From CAYYMH01 sp964472785 (lineage in GTDB: Bacteria > Zhuqueibacterota > Zhuqueibacteria > Thermofontimicrobiales > Thermofontimicrobiaceae): a stretch of DNA of 64,000 nucleotides. Below are positions 7,266 to 16,732 of the stretch, one piece after another. The stretch's first letter is position 1. Every line of letters begins with the position of its first letter. The DNA is taken from NCBI GenBank assembly GCA_964472785.1, contig CAYYMH010000005.1:62001-126000 (forward strand). The letters are read 5' to 3'. The notes under the pieces are model-generated. The model had not been told where the DNA came from. It worked only from the letters and a program-made list of their open reading frames with translations, and ran no database searches. The position numbers and the translations under genes are program-made.

Positions 7266-9047
7266 ATGCTTATTAAATCAAAATTACAAGCCATGCTTAT
7301 CCCCGATCGAGTTCGAACCCATACACTCTGGATTTTGATTGGAACGCTGGCTTTTGTGATGCTCATTATATTTGCATCTTTTAAGATTTATAAAATTGCT
7401 CTCAATGAAACCAGGCGTAATCACCAATTGCTCCAAAGGGAAATGGCTATGGTTTCGGTATCAGGAATCAATCATTATCTGAGCCATGTGTCCGAAGATT
7501 TAAAATTTTTGATGAATTCTCCTTGTTTGAAAAGCATGGTGCGAGCGAATTACGAATCATTTTTAGAGAATTTTTTTAATGTCCATAAAGCCTCGAACCT
7601 GATAGCTATTTTTGTCGCTGATTCGAATTTCAATATGCTCTATGCCATGCCAGAGTCTATCTCAAAATGTTTAGCTGGATTCCCGGTCGATAAACTGATT
7701 GATTTGCAGCTCGACAGCAATCAGGTTTGGTACTCGCCAGTGTTCCCGCAAACGAATGCAGATTGCCTCAGCCAGCTCAGCTATTTAATGGTTGTACGCC
7801 TGATCGAGAATTCGATGGAGGGGGGTGATTCCGGAGCAAAGAAAAAATCGAGCGTCTATTTAGGCATGGTTTCGAGCTTCGATTGGCTGCTTGATCATTA
7901 TGTCGTTCCCTTAAATATTGGTACAACCGTCAATGCCTGGCTAATGGATAGAAATGGGCGACTGCTTTATCATCCGACCTGTCCTGATATGGTTTTGCGA
8001 AGCATTACCGAGGATTCGCCGGATTGCATCACCTGCCATGCGTCGTTTGAGTGGCAAAAAAAGATGCTCACTTCGACGGCGGCGTTTGGTGAATACTCAG
8101 TGGGCAATGAACCGACAAAAATTGCAACGCACGTGCCGCTGAATATCCAGAATGAGCGATGGATATTGGTTATTTCCTCCAATCTGGCTGAAGTCACTTC
8201 GGTGATGCGAAGCAAATTTTCGCTATTTTTTATCCTCGTTTTCATTATCCTTTTATTCATAATTGTCGTTGGGGTTTATCTTTACAAACTTAATATCAAA
8301 CGGATTCGTGCCGAGGAATCGCAACGGCTCAGCGAACAAAAAGAACTGTTGCATTTGCAGACCTGTCAGGCTTCCAAATTAGCCTCAGTCGGTGAATTGG
8401 TCGATACCGTCGCCCACGAAATAAATACCCCGGTGAGTATCATCGTTGCCCAAACACAGGCGTTGGATTTGGATCGATCTAACCAGCAACGTGATTTTCC
8501 TGAGGAATTACAAATTATCAAGGAGCAAGCCCAGCGAATCAGCAAATATACCCGTCGGCTGTTAAACTACTCCCATAATATGCCGTTCGATCCAAAACCA
8601 AACGATTTAAAAAAAATAATGGATGAGTGTTTATATTTATTGGGACCGCGATTTCGCGCCCACAAGATCATAGTCCATAAAAATTACAAGCCATATTTAC
8701 CATCGCCAATTGTGGATCAAATCCAGATGGAGCAAGTTTTTATCAACTTACTAAATAATGCGATCGATGCCATCCATGTCAAAGGCGAAATAACAATCGA
8801 AATTTTTGCTTGCCAGAAGGAAAACAGAGAAGAAGGAATCGAGGTCAAGATTACCGATAGTGGGGAAGGAATACCCCAGGATTCAATACCCAAAATTTTT
8901 GATGCGTTTTTTACCACTAAAAAACCCAATAAGGGTACGGGACTGGGTTTGCCCATATCACGAGCTATTATGCAGCGCCACGGAGGGAAAATTAATGTCA
9001 CCAGTGAACCAGGAAAAGGTACGACGTTTTCTATTTTTTTACAATGA
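7266..9047 (+). CDS. Sensor histidine kinase with periplasmic sensor domain carrying a c-type haem motif
   Basis: 593 aa. A transmembrane helix at about residues 20-42 and another at about 325-348 enclose a periplasmic domain of about 280 aa that looks Cache-like. That domain contains one CxxCH (Cys254, Cys257, His258), the motif for covalent c-type haem attachment on the periplasmic side. The cytoplasmic half has a HisKA-type H-box (VAHEINTP, His384) and a HATPase_c domain with N-box NLLNNAIDAI, G1 DSGEGIP, F-box FDAFFTTK and G2 GTGLGLPIS. The likely partner is the NtrC-type regulator at 10518, one gene away. Inferred role: redox or gas sensing for the formate dehydrogenase genes. Haem loading is unproven. 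Confidence 0.88.
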   Translation: MLIKSKLQAMLIPDRVRTHTLWILIGTLAFVMLIIFASFKIYKIALNETRRNHQLLQREMAMVSVSGINHYLSHVSEDLKFLMNSPCLKSMVRANYESFLENFFNVHKASNLIAIFVADSNFNMLYAMPESISKCLAGFPVDKLIDLQLDSNQVWYSPVFPQTNADCLSQLSYLMVVRLIENSMEGGDSGAKKKSSVYLGMVSSFDWLLDHYVVPLNIGTTVNAWLMDRNGRLLYHPTCPDMVLRSITEDSPDCITCHASFEWQKKMLTSTAAFGEYSVGNEPTKIATHVPLNIQNERWILVISSNLAEVTSVMRSKFSLFFILVFIILLFIIVVGVYLYKLNIKRIRAEESQRLSEQKELLHLQTCQASKLASVGELVDTVAHEINTPVSIIVAQTQALDLDRSNQQRDFPEELQIIKEQAQRISKYTRRLLNYSHNMPFDPKPNDLKKIMDECLYLLGPRFRAHKIIVHKNYKPYLPSPIVDQIQMEQVFINLLNNAIDAIHVKGEITIEIFACQKENREEGIEVKITDSGEGIPQDSIPKIFDAFFTTKKPNKGTGLGLPISRAIMQRHGGKINVTSEPGKGTTFSIFLQ

Positions 9048-9220
9048 TTGGGATGAGCTGCGCGTTCGAAGTTTAAAATCTGTGAAAGTGTTTGAAAATT
9101 CACCCATGAAATGAATTTTCGCTTGATTTCAATGCCAAGATTTACTATCTTCCCATTGACAATGGAAATTAATTGATATAATTGCTATTAACAATGGAAA
9201 TAAACAAGGTGTTTTGAGTC

Positions 9221-10486
9221 ATGAAAAGTTCTGACCTGAAGACGGTTATTTTAGATCAAAATAAAATAGAATTAGAACAAGATGTAATCGCCCGAGACAA
9301 ATTTGCAGTTTTATCGGAATGGCAAAAAGATCCAAATATCATCATTATATCGGGACTACGCCGCTGCGGTAAATCTACCCTTCAGCATCAGCAACGAGAA
9401 ATTTATGATGGTTATTACTTAAATTTCGATGATGAACGCTTGATATCATTTACCGTTGAAGATTTCCAGCAACTGGATGAGCTATTCCACGAGCTGTTTG
9501 GCCATAAGAATATTTATTATTTTGATGAGATCCAGAATATCGAAGGCTGGGAACGATTTGCCAGAAGATTGCACGATGCTCGAAAAAAGATCTATATTAC
9601 AGGCTCAAATGCTCGTCTTTTGAGCAAAGAATTGGGTACTCATTTGACAGGGAGATATCTTCAGTGCCATCTTTTTCCTTTCTCATTCAAAGAATTTTTA
9701 AGGTTCAAAAACACGCAATATGAGAGAGAAGACTTTTACACCACTGAAGGCAAGGCAAAGTTAAAACGAGCTTTTAACGCTTATTTTTCTTTAGGCGGAT
9801 TACCCGAATATTTAAAGACTAAAAATAAAGACTACATCAGGACGCTTTATGAAAGTATTTTATATCGAGATGTTCTGGTCAGGTATAACATTTCCAATGA
9901 GAAGGGAATGAAAGAGCTGATGCTATTTGTGTTGAGTAATGTGAGCAAACAGATTAGCTACAACAGTCTGAAAAATGTATTGCGATTGAAAAATTCCACC
10001 ACAGTTAAGGATTATTTTAGTTATCTTGAGAGCTGTTATCTCATTTTTCTGCTTTCAAAATTCTCCTATTCGTTAAAGGAAAATATTTATGCTAATAAAA
10101 AGGTTTATTTGATTGACAATAGCTTTCCAACCATTCTGGGATTCAGGCCTGGTGATGATCAGGGGAGACTGCTGGAGAATTTGGTATTAATTGAATTAAA
10201 AAGACGTGATAAGGAAATCTATTATTATCAGGGAAAACAGGAATGTGATTTCGTCATTCGGGAAGATTCAAAAATTAAACACGCCTTGCAAGTTTGCTAT
10301 GAGATAAGCGATGCGAATAGAACAAGAGAATACGATGGTTTGTTGGAAGCAATGGACACATTCCACTTATCAGCAGGTCAAATCCTCACTTACGATCAAC
10401 AAGATGAAACAACCATTGATGGTAAGCAGGTGAGTATCAGACCCGTCTGGAAGTGGCTGCTTGATAACGAGAGCACGGCTTTCTGA
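9221..10486 (+). CDS. AAA-family ATPase with DUF4143 domain
   Basis: 421 aa. N-terminal AAA_14 domain: Walker A GLRRCGKST, a Walker B-like YYFDEIQNI, and the sensor-like YITGSNARLLS. The C-terminal DUF4143 part has the nuclease-like YYYQGKQECDFVIRE segment. These proteins are common, often horizontally mobile and of unknown function; no partner is known. It sits between a sensor kinase and its probable response regulator, both oriented the same way, so it looks like a later insertion. Two copies of CAATGGAAAT lie just upstream. ATG at 9221. Confidence 0.85.
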   Translation: MKSSDLKTVILDQNKIELEQDVIARDKFAVLSEWQKDPNIIIISGLRRCGKSTLQHQQREIYDGYYLNFDDERLISFTVEDFQQLDELFHELFGHKNIYYFDEIQNIEGWERFARRLHDARKKIYITGSNARLLSKELGTHLTGRYLQCHLFPFSFKEFLRFKNTQYEREDFYTTEGKAKLKRAFNAYFSLGGLPEYLKTKNKDYIRTLYESILYRDVLVRYNISNEKGMKELMLFVLSNVSKQISYNSLKNVLRLKNSTTVKDYFSYLESCYLIFLLSKFSYSLKENIYANKKVYLIDNSFPTILGFRPGDDQGRLLENLVLIELKRRDKEIYYYQGKQECDFVIREDSKIKHALQVCYEISDANRTREYDGLLEAMDTFHLSAGQILTYDQQDETTIDGKQVSIRPVWKWLLDNESTAF

Positions 10487-10517
10487 TCTCAAAAAAATTG
10501 AATCGAATTGAGAAGAC

Positions 10518-11930
10518 ATGACAACAGCAAAAACTCGAATTCTAATTATCGATGATGAAAAGGACATGCTCAATGCATTGAGGAAAATCATGAACGCCCT
10601 CAATTACCAATCTGCACTGGTCGATAATGGTCAATTAGCGATAGAGCTGCTGGCGCAGGAAGAGTTTGACTTGATTTTGTGCGATCTTTTCATGCCCGAA
10701 ATTGATGGCATGGATATTTTAAAAAGAGCAAATGAATTGGCACCGATCACACCGATTATTATTTTCACCGCTTATGGAACAATCGACCGCGCGGTCCATG
10801 CCATGAAGTTAGGCGCGTTTGATTTTATCGAAAAACCATTCGACATCGAACATCTAAAAGTGATCATTGAAAAAGGACTGGCGCAAAGAAGGCTTTATAT
10901 TGAACGATTGAATTTACTGAACCAGTTGCAGCAGCGCTATGGCTTTGACAATATCATCGGCCGGAGCTCAGTGATGCGAAAGGTGCTGGAAATGGTGGAA
11001 CAGGTTGCTGCTACCGAAGCGAATGTGTTGATCACTGGCGAGAGCGGCACGGGTAAAGAACTCATTGCCCGAAGCATTCATGCCCATAGCCCACGTCGCA
11101 AGCGCGCGTTTGTACCAGTGAATTGCAGCGCTTTCCCGGAGAATCTGTTTGAAGCAGAGCTGTTTGGTTATGAAAAAGGGGCATTCACAGGCGCCAGTCG
11201 GCGAAAGCCTGGCTTGTTAGAATTTGCCAATGACGGGACTTTTTTTCTGGATGAGGTTTGTGAGTTAACACCTTCCCTCCAGGCCAAACTATTACGTGTA
11301 CTTCAGGATCAACAACTAAGACACATTGGCGGAACTGAATTGATACAGGTTGATGTCCGGCTAATTTCTGCTACTAATAAAGATCTGGAACAGGCAAGAA
11401 ATCAAAAACTCCTTCGAGACGATTTTTATTATCGGATTAATGTGGTGAATATTCATGTCCCACCATTGCGGGAGCGTCGCGAGGACATTCCATTGTTGGC
11501 AGAGTATTCTTTACAGCAGCAATTAAAAACCTCGGCCAAAAACATCAGTGGGTTCCATCCTCAGGTATTACGAGAATTAGAAAGCTATCACTGGCCTGGG
11601 AACGTGCGCGAGCTTGAAAATGTGGTTCAGCACGCAATTGCGGTGACACGGGGTAATGAAATAACCTTAGCTGATTTGCCGAGCACAATGAATCAAAAGG
11701 AACAAAAGCCTTTAATTGCTGACCAGATGGATAATTTATCACTGGTCGAAATTAAAAACCGTACTTGTGACGAGATCGAACGGTTTTATTTGATCAAATA
11801 TTTGAAGGAATGCAAGGGCAATGTATCTCAAGTCGCCCAAAAAGCGCAAATGACCCGACGTAACCTGCATCGGCTGCTCAATAAACACGGGCTGGAGCCA
11901 TCCTTATGGCGTGAAAAAAGTGAGAATTAG
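10518..11930 (+). CDS. sigma54-dependent response regulator, NtrC family
   Basis: 470 aa. Receiver domain (IIDDEKD, phospho-acceptor Asp56 in CDLFMP, T in FTAYGT, K in EKPF). AAA+ domain with Walker A GESGTGKE at about residues 174-181, the sigma54-contact loop GAFTGA at 221-226, Walker B GTFFLDEV and the RLISATN and WPGNVREL segments. The C-terminus is a Fis-type HTH (NVSQVAQKAQMTRRNLHRLL). It should activate sigma54 promoters once phosphorylated by the kinase at 7266. By position the formate dehydrogenase operon is the expected target, but the only -24/-12-like site I found (12150-12166) is imperfect. Confidence 0.93.
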   Translation: MTTAKTRILIIDDEKDMLNALRKIMNALNYQSALVDNGQLAIELLAQEEFDLILCDLFMPEIDGMDILKRANELAPITPIIIFTAYGTIDRAVHAMKLGAFDFIEKPFDIEHLKVIIEKGLAQRRLYIERLNLLNQLQQRYGFDNIIGRSSVMRKVLEMVEQVAATEANVLITGESGTGKELIARSIHAHSPRRKRAFVPVNCSAFPENLFEAELFGYEKGAFTGASRRKPGLLEFANDGTFFLDEVCELTPSLQAKLLRVLQDQQLRHIGGTELIQVDVRLISATNKDLEQARNQKLLRDDFYYRINVVNIHVPPLRERREDIPLLAEYSLQQQLKTSAKNISGFHPQVLRELESYHWPGNVRELENVVQHAIAVTRGNEITLADLPSTMNQKEQKPLIADQMDNLSLVEIKNRTCDEIERFYLIKYLKECKGNVSQVAQKAQMTRRNLHRLLNKHGLEPSLWREKSEN

Positions 11931-12149
11931 ACGTCCCATCCACCACAGAAAGTCCTGTACTGCTTAACCTACAAAAAATATTAGACTTAAATTGAAATCA
12001 TGCCCTTTTTAGAGACATTCTTGTCTCACATTGTTCATCATTCTGATTTTTACCCGCCAAAGCGATATGACATCCCTGATTTTTACTGTTGTTTTTATTA
12101 CAATTAGTCAATTAAGATTTTTTTAAAAATAATCTTTATCCATGCTCGA

Positions 12150-12166
12150 TGGCATAATAATTGGCT
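12150..12166 (+). promoter_or_regulatory. Possible sigma54-type -24/-12 site (imperfect)
   Basis: TGGCAT, five bases, then TTGGCT. The -24 element is good but the -12 element has GG where GC is expected. Its position, about 30 bases before the 12198 gene and next to an NtrC-type regulator, is what makes it worth noting. Confidence 0.25.
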
Positions 12167-12197
12167 ATTGGAATATCTGAAGGGATGAGGATGAATT

Positions 12198-12566
12198 ATG
12201 ACCCGGCAGCATATTCTTATTGGAACTAAAAGAAAATCGCTCATTGCTACAATGAAAAAAATCTCCTTTGAACAAGGGATAAATATTAGAACAGAACAGA
12301 CGCTCGAAGATTTTTTGCTCAATGTCCAACAACAAGAATTACAGGCGATCATATTCGATCAGCGATTACTTCGTTGTGATGTGGTCAAGATGACTCGTTT
12401 AATTCGGCGGATGCGTCCCAGAGTGCCATTGATTGTTTTTCCGGATAAAATAGACAAAAAATTAGGTGGGCAAATATTTAACGAGGGGGTATTGCAAATT
12501 GTATTGAGCCCCAACAAAACAAATTTGGTAGCGACATTAAATGCCGTCGTAAAAACAAAAAATTGA
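12198..12566 (+). CDS. Divergent receiver-like protein
   Basis: 122 aa, the size of one receiver domain. The central IIFDQRLLRCDVVKMTRLIR resembles the phospho-acceptor strand and following helix of CheY-like domains (candidate Asp in FDQR), and PLIVFPDK the next strand. The acidic pair at the N-terminus and the KP dipeptide near the end are not evident, so it may be a pseudo-receiver that does not take phosphate. It lies between the NtrC-type regulator and the fdhD relic/fdhE. A regulatory role is inferred from fold-like patterns and place only. Confidence 0.55.
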   Translation: MTRQHILIGTKRKSLIATMKKISFEQGINIRTEQTLEDFLLNVQQQELQAIIFDQRLLRCDVVKMTRLIRRMRPRVPLIVFPDKIDKKLGGQIFNEGVLQIVLSPNKTNLVATLNAVVKTKN

Positions 12567-12599
12567 AGTTATGATATTTGCACCGACGGGAAACAGTTA

Positions 12600-12756
12600 C
12601 AATGGTCGTAGTTAGCTAATGATAAAATTAGCTGCATCGCAATGACCAACGCTCTCATTAGCGTTAAAACTGGTTGATGAAATCGCAATCACATGAATCG
12701 GCTTTGCGCGCAGCAAGTTGATAAATATTTATACCAATAGCTATCGAATCAAATGA
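12600..12756 (+). pseudogene. fdhD: Decayed 3' end of a second fdhD gene
   Basis: In one frame the bases directly before fdhE read GRS-stop-LMIKLAA, then PTLSLALKLVDEIAIT-stop-IGFARSKLINIYTNSYRIK-stop. This matches the C-terminus of the intact FdhD at 6052 (GRISSEILLKAA, PTSASLKLAEEIGITVVGFA, RGKRMNVYTNSWRID) with a deletion of about a dozen residues and several in-frame stops. Its final TGA (12754-12756) overlaps the upstream in-frame ATG of the fdhE frame, the arrangement expected if an ancestral fdhD-fdhE pair was translationally coupled. The 5' part of this copy is gone. Confidence 0.8.
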
Positions 12757-12770
12757 GAAGGAGCGATAAG

Positions 12771-13649
12771 GTGACAATTGAAGCCCAAATCAATTATTTA
12801 AAAAAACGGGGCCAATTTGTTGACGATTATCTTGAATTCTTTCAGCAAATTTTATCCCTTCAATCAAACCAGCAGTCAAAAATTGACAAAAAGAAACTTT
12901 CTGTTTTCGGGAAAACAACTGATATTGAAACCAGGATTTCTTCAGGGATTCCATGGCTGGATAAACAAGCTATTTATCTTGAAGAGACTATTATTCAATC
13001 CGGCTTCGGCGAGTTATTTTCCATTTTTGAAAAATATCCTCAACAATACCCATCAGAAACAATAGACAAGCTGAAAAAGAGCTTTGACAAATCCGAGTTG
13101 CTTTCCAAAGAATTTATTCAAAAATTTATTTCAGCAGACAAAGATTATTTTAATCAACTTTCAAAAGACACTGAAATAGAATTTAGTATTCTAATTTACA
13201 TTGCCAGGACGCTCGTTTTTCCATTTTTAAAAGAGTACGGCGAATTATTTAAACAGCAGCTAACCAAGGTGAATTCGATCTGGTTTCGTCCGTTTTGCCC
13301 GTTGTGCGGTAACATGCCGGCAATGGCAAGACTGGAAAAGGAAGTCGGGCAAAGATATCTGTGGTGCACTGTTTGTCATCAAGATTGGCAATTCAACCGG
13401 CTTCAATGTCCGCATTGCACAAATGATGATCAAAAATCGATCCGCTATTTTTATGATGAAAACAAGAGTCAATATCGTGTTTATGTATGTGAGAAATGCA
13501 AACACTATATAAAAACTGTAGACGAACGAACTATGGCTAAAAATCAACAAGCGAACATGTTTTTAGAAGATCTAATAACCCATTATCTGGACGAACTCGC
13601 CCTGAAACAGGGCTACTTAAGTATGTTGTGGTGGAATGCGAATAATTGA
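12771..13649 (+). CDS. fdhE: Formate dehydrogenase accessory protein FdhE
   Basis: 292 aa from the preferred start. FdhE is a cytoplasmic zinc/rubredoxin-type protein needed for assembly of respiratory formate dehydrogenase and binds the catalytic subunit before Tat export. The second half carries four CxxC pairs in order: CPLC, CTVC, CPHC and CEKC, with WFRPFCPLCGNMPAMARL as in the family. The frame opens with ATG at 12753, but GTG at 12771 is preceded by AAGGAG (12758-12763) at a good distance and gives MTIEAQINYLKKRG, so I choose it. It directly precedes the dehydrogenase genes. Confidence 0.88.
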   Translation: MTIEAQINYLKKRGQFVDDYLEFFQQILSLQSNQQSKIDKKKLSVFGKTTDIETRISSGIPWLDKQAIYLEETIIQSGFGELFSIFEKYPQQYPSETIDKLKKSFDKSELLSKEFIQKFISADKDYFNQLSKDTEIEFSILIYIARTLVFPFLKEYGELFKQQLTKVNSIWFRPFCPLCGNMPAMARLEKEVGQRYLWCTVCHQDWQFNRLQCPHCTNDDQKSIRYFYDENKSQYRVYVCEKCKHYIKTVDERTMAKNQQANMFLEDLITHYLDELALKQGYLSMLWWNANN

Positions 13650-13712
13650 TTTGAAAACAATTCATGTTTTATATTCTCAAATTAATAAATTAATGAGGAG
13701 GAAAAGGCGTAC

Positions 13713-16700
13713 ATGAATGTATCAAGAAGAGGGTTCTTGAAGGCATCATGGATCGCTGGTTCCGGAATCGCATTGGGCTCACTTGGCTGGAAGCAAGCTT
13801 TTGCAAAACCAACCGGGGAGTACAAACTAAAATATGCGACCGAAACTACGACCATTTGCCCGTACTGCGCCGTCGGTTGTGGGATTATCGTTTCTTCGCG
13901 GGATGGCAAGGTAATCAACACCGAAGGCAATCCCGACCACCCGATCAACCGCGGCTCTCTCTGTAGCAAATGTGCTTCGCTCTATCAATTGGCAAACAAT
14001 GAGCGGCGAATCACCAAAGTAATGTATCGCGCTCCTTACAGCGAAAAATGGGAAGAAAAATCCTGGGAATGGGCGTTTGATGAGATTGCCAAACGCATAA
14101 AAAAAACGCGGGATGCTTCTTTCACTGAAAAAAATGCACAGGGGCAAATTGTTAATCGTACAACAGAAATCGCTTCTGTTGGTAGCGCTGCATTGGACAA
14201 TGAGGAATGCTGGCTCTACCAAAAAATGCTGCGGTCACTGGGCCTGGTGTATATTGAACACCAGGCGCGTATATGACACTCGGCGACTGTTGCGGCTCTG
14301 GCAGAGTCGTTTGGCCGAGGGGCAATGACCAATCACTGGAATGACATTGCCAACGCTGATTGCATTCTCATCATGGGAAGCAATGCGGCGGAGAATCACC
14401 CCATTTCTTTCAAATATGTCACAGAAGCGATAGAGCGGGGCGCTACACTCATTAGTGTAGATCCGCGCTTTACAAGAACTTCATCCAAAGCTCATATTTA
14501 TGCAGCTTTGCGCTCAGGAACTGATATTGCGTTTTTGGGTGGCATGATCAAATATATTCTGGATAATAAACTCTATAATAAAGAGTATATAGTAGAATAT
14601 ACCAACGCTGCCCATTTAATTAACCCTTCATTTAGATTCCATGATGGGTTATTTTCAGGGTACGACGCAAAAAATCGGAAATATGATAAATCAACCTGGA
14701 GTTACCAGGAGGATGAAAAGGGTATTCCGAAGCAGGATAAGACACTGCAAAATCCTAATTGTGCTTTTCAGTTACTCAAAAAACATTTCTCCCGCTATAA
14801 TTTGGAAATAGTCTCGAAAATAACAGGAACGCCGGTCGATAAACTGCTTGCTGTTTATAAAGCGTATACTAAAACGGGCAAGACCGGTCAGGCAGGCACC
14901 ATTATGTATGCCATGGGTTGGACTCAACATACTGTTGGTACGCAAAACATCCGAAGCATGTCGATTATCCAGTTGCTGCTTGGCAATATTGGTGTAGCCG
15001 GCGGCGGTGTAAATGCGTTGCGCGGGGAGTCCAACGTTCAGGGCTCAACAGATCATTGCTTGCTGTTTCACATCCTGCCGGGCTATTTGAAAACACCAAA
15101 AGCATCGCAGGAAACATTGATAGATTACAACAACCAGTCAACGCCGAAATCAGCAGATCCAAACAGCGCCAACTGGTGGAGCAATTATGCAAAGTACTCT
15201 GTCAGTTTATTGAAATCCATGTTCGGCAAAAACGCGACAAAAGATAGTGATTTTGGTTACGCCTGGATGCCCAAACTGGATGACGGTAAAAATTATTCAT
15301 GGATATCCATGTTCAACGAAATGGATAAAGGGAATATTAAAGGCTTTTTCGCCTGGGGACAAAATCCTGTTTGTAGCGGTCCCAATTCGGATGGTACGGT
15401 TAAGGCTATGTCGAAATTAGACTGGCTTGTAAATGTCAATTTGTGGGAAACAGAAACCGGGGCATTCTGGAAAGCGCCGGAAGTTGACCCCAAAACAATA
15501 AAAACCGAAGTATTCATGCTGCCCTGTGCCGCTTCCATGGAAAAAGAAGGAAGCATAACCAACAGCGGTCGCTGGATGCAATGGCGTTATAAAGCAGTGG
15601 AACCACCGGGCGAAGCACTGCCTGATGCGGAAATTATTCATGAAATTTTCACACATTTGAAAAAATTATATGCGACCGATGGCGGAGCATTTCCCGATCC
15701 AATCTTGAATTTAAAATGGGATTATGCAACCAATGGGCACATCGATCCGCATCTGGTGGCTAAAGAAATCAACGGCTACGATTTGACAACGGGAAAACTG
15801 TTACCCAGTTTTGCTGCACTAAAGGACGACGGAACCACTTCTTCAGGGAACTGGCTCTATTGCGCCAGCTACACCGAAGAGGGTAATATGGCAGCGCGAA
15901 CTGACAATAAAGATAAGTCAGGTATCGGGCTGCATTCCAATTGGGCCTGGTGTTGGCCGGTAAACCGTCGTATTATTTATAACCGTGCTTCAGTAGATAG
16001 GAATGGTCAGCCGTTTGATAAGGAACATCCAGTCATTCGATGGAATCCACTGGCAAAGGGTGGCGCTGGCGCTTGGGTCGGCGATGTTCCGGATGGCGGA
16101 TGGCCGCCGCTGAAAAATGCTGAAAAAACAAAACATGCATTTATCATGCGAAATGAAGGGTTTGCCCGAATCTTTGGCATGGGTTTAGCCGACGGGCCGT
16201 TCCCGGAACACTACGAACCGCTGGAATGTCCAGTCGAAAAAAACATGATGTCTGGTGTGCTGCTAAATCCTACTACCAAAGCCTGGCATAAGATCAAAGG
16301 CGGAATGAACACATTTGCGGCAACATGTGATCCCAGGTTCCCGTTCGTTGCAACCACGTATCGGGTCTCGGAACACTGGCAAACCGGCGCCATGACGCGT
16401 CAACAGGAATGGCTCGTGGAGATGCAGCCTGAGATGTTCGTGGAAATGAGTAAAGAATTAGCCAGAGAACTGGATGTAAAAAATGGCGATAAAATGATCG
16501 TCGAGTCGGCTCGAGGGAAAGTCCACGCAAAAGCTATGGTAACCGCGCGCTTTAAACCGTTCAAAGTCGGCGAATCAATTATTCACCAGGTTGGGCTGCC
16601 CTGGTGCTTTGGATTTATGGGTTTGGCAAAAGGTGACAGCGCTAATAAATTGGCACCAGCGATCGGTGACGCCAATACCATGATTCCGGAGTCAAAGGCA

Positions 16701-16730
16701 TTCCTGGTTAACGTCAGGAAGGAGGTGTAA
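13713..16730 (+). CDS. fdoG: Formate dehydrogenase-N/O type major subunit, selenoprotein with in-frame UGA
   Basis: The frame runs through a TGA at 14274-14276, read as selenocysteine 188, giving 1005 aa (E. coli FdnG about 1015). The context QARI-U-HSATVAALA matches the Sec active site of FdnG/FdoG, with the conserved His next to Sec. The N-terminus has a Tat signal (SRRGFLKA), followed by the Cys set CPYCAVGC ... CSKC for a [4Fe-4S] cluster, then the bis-MGD domains; GRGAMTNHWNDI and the C-terminal molydopterin dinucleotide-binding domain are clear. It oxidises formate to CO2 in the periplasm, passing electrons to the next subunit. Strong GAGGAGG site before the ATG. A SECIS hairpin follows the UGA. 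Without UGA decoding the frame would look like two genes. Confidence 0.95.
14284..14309 (+). other. Bacterial SECIS hairpin
   Basis: The stem CGACT/AGTCG, a single bulged G at 14289, a second stem TTGC/GCAG and a 7-nt loop GGCTCTG (14294-14300). The loop begins 17 nt after the UGA, the distance expected for SelB-dependent decoding, and opens with GG like the E. coli fdnG and fdhF loops. Confidence 0.8.
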
Positions 16731-16732
16731 TG

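Noticed and set aside
14274..14276. Stop codon splitting formate dehydrogenase into two genes
   Set aside because: Context and the downstream hairpin identify it as a selenocysteine codon, so one gene is annotated.
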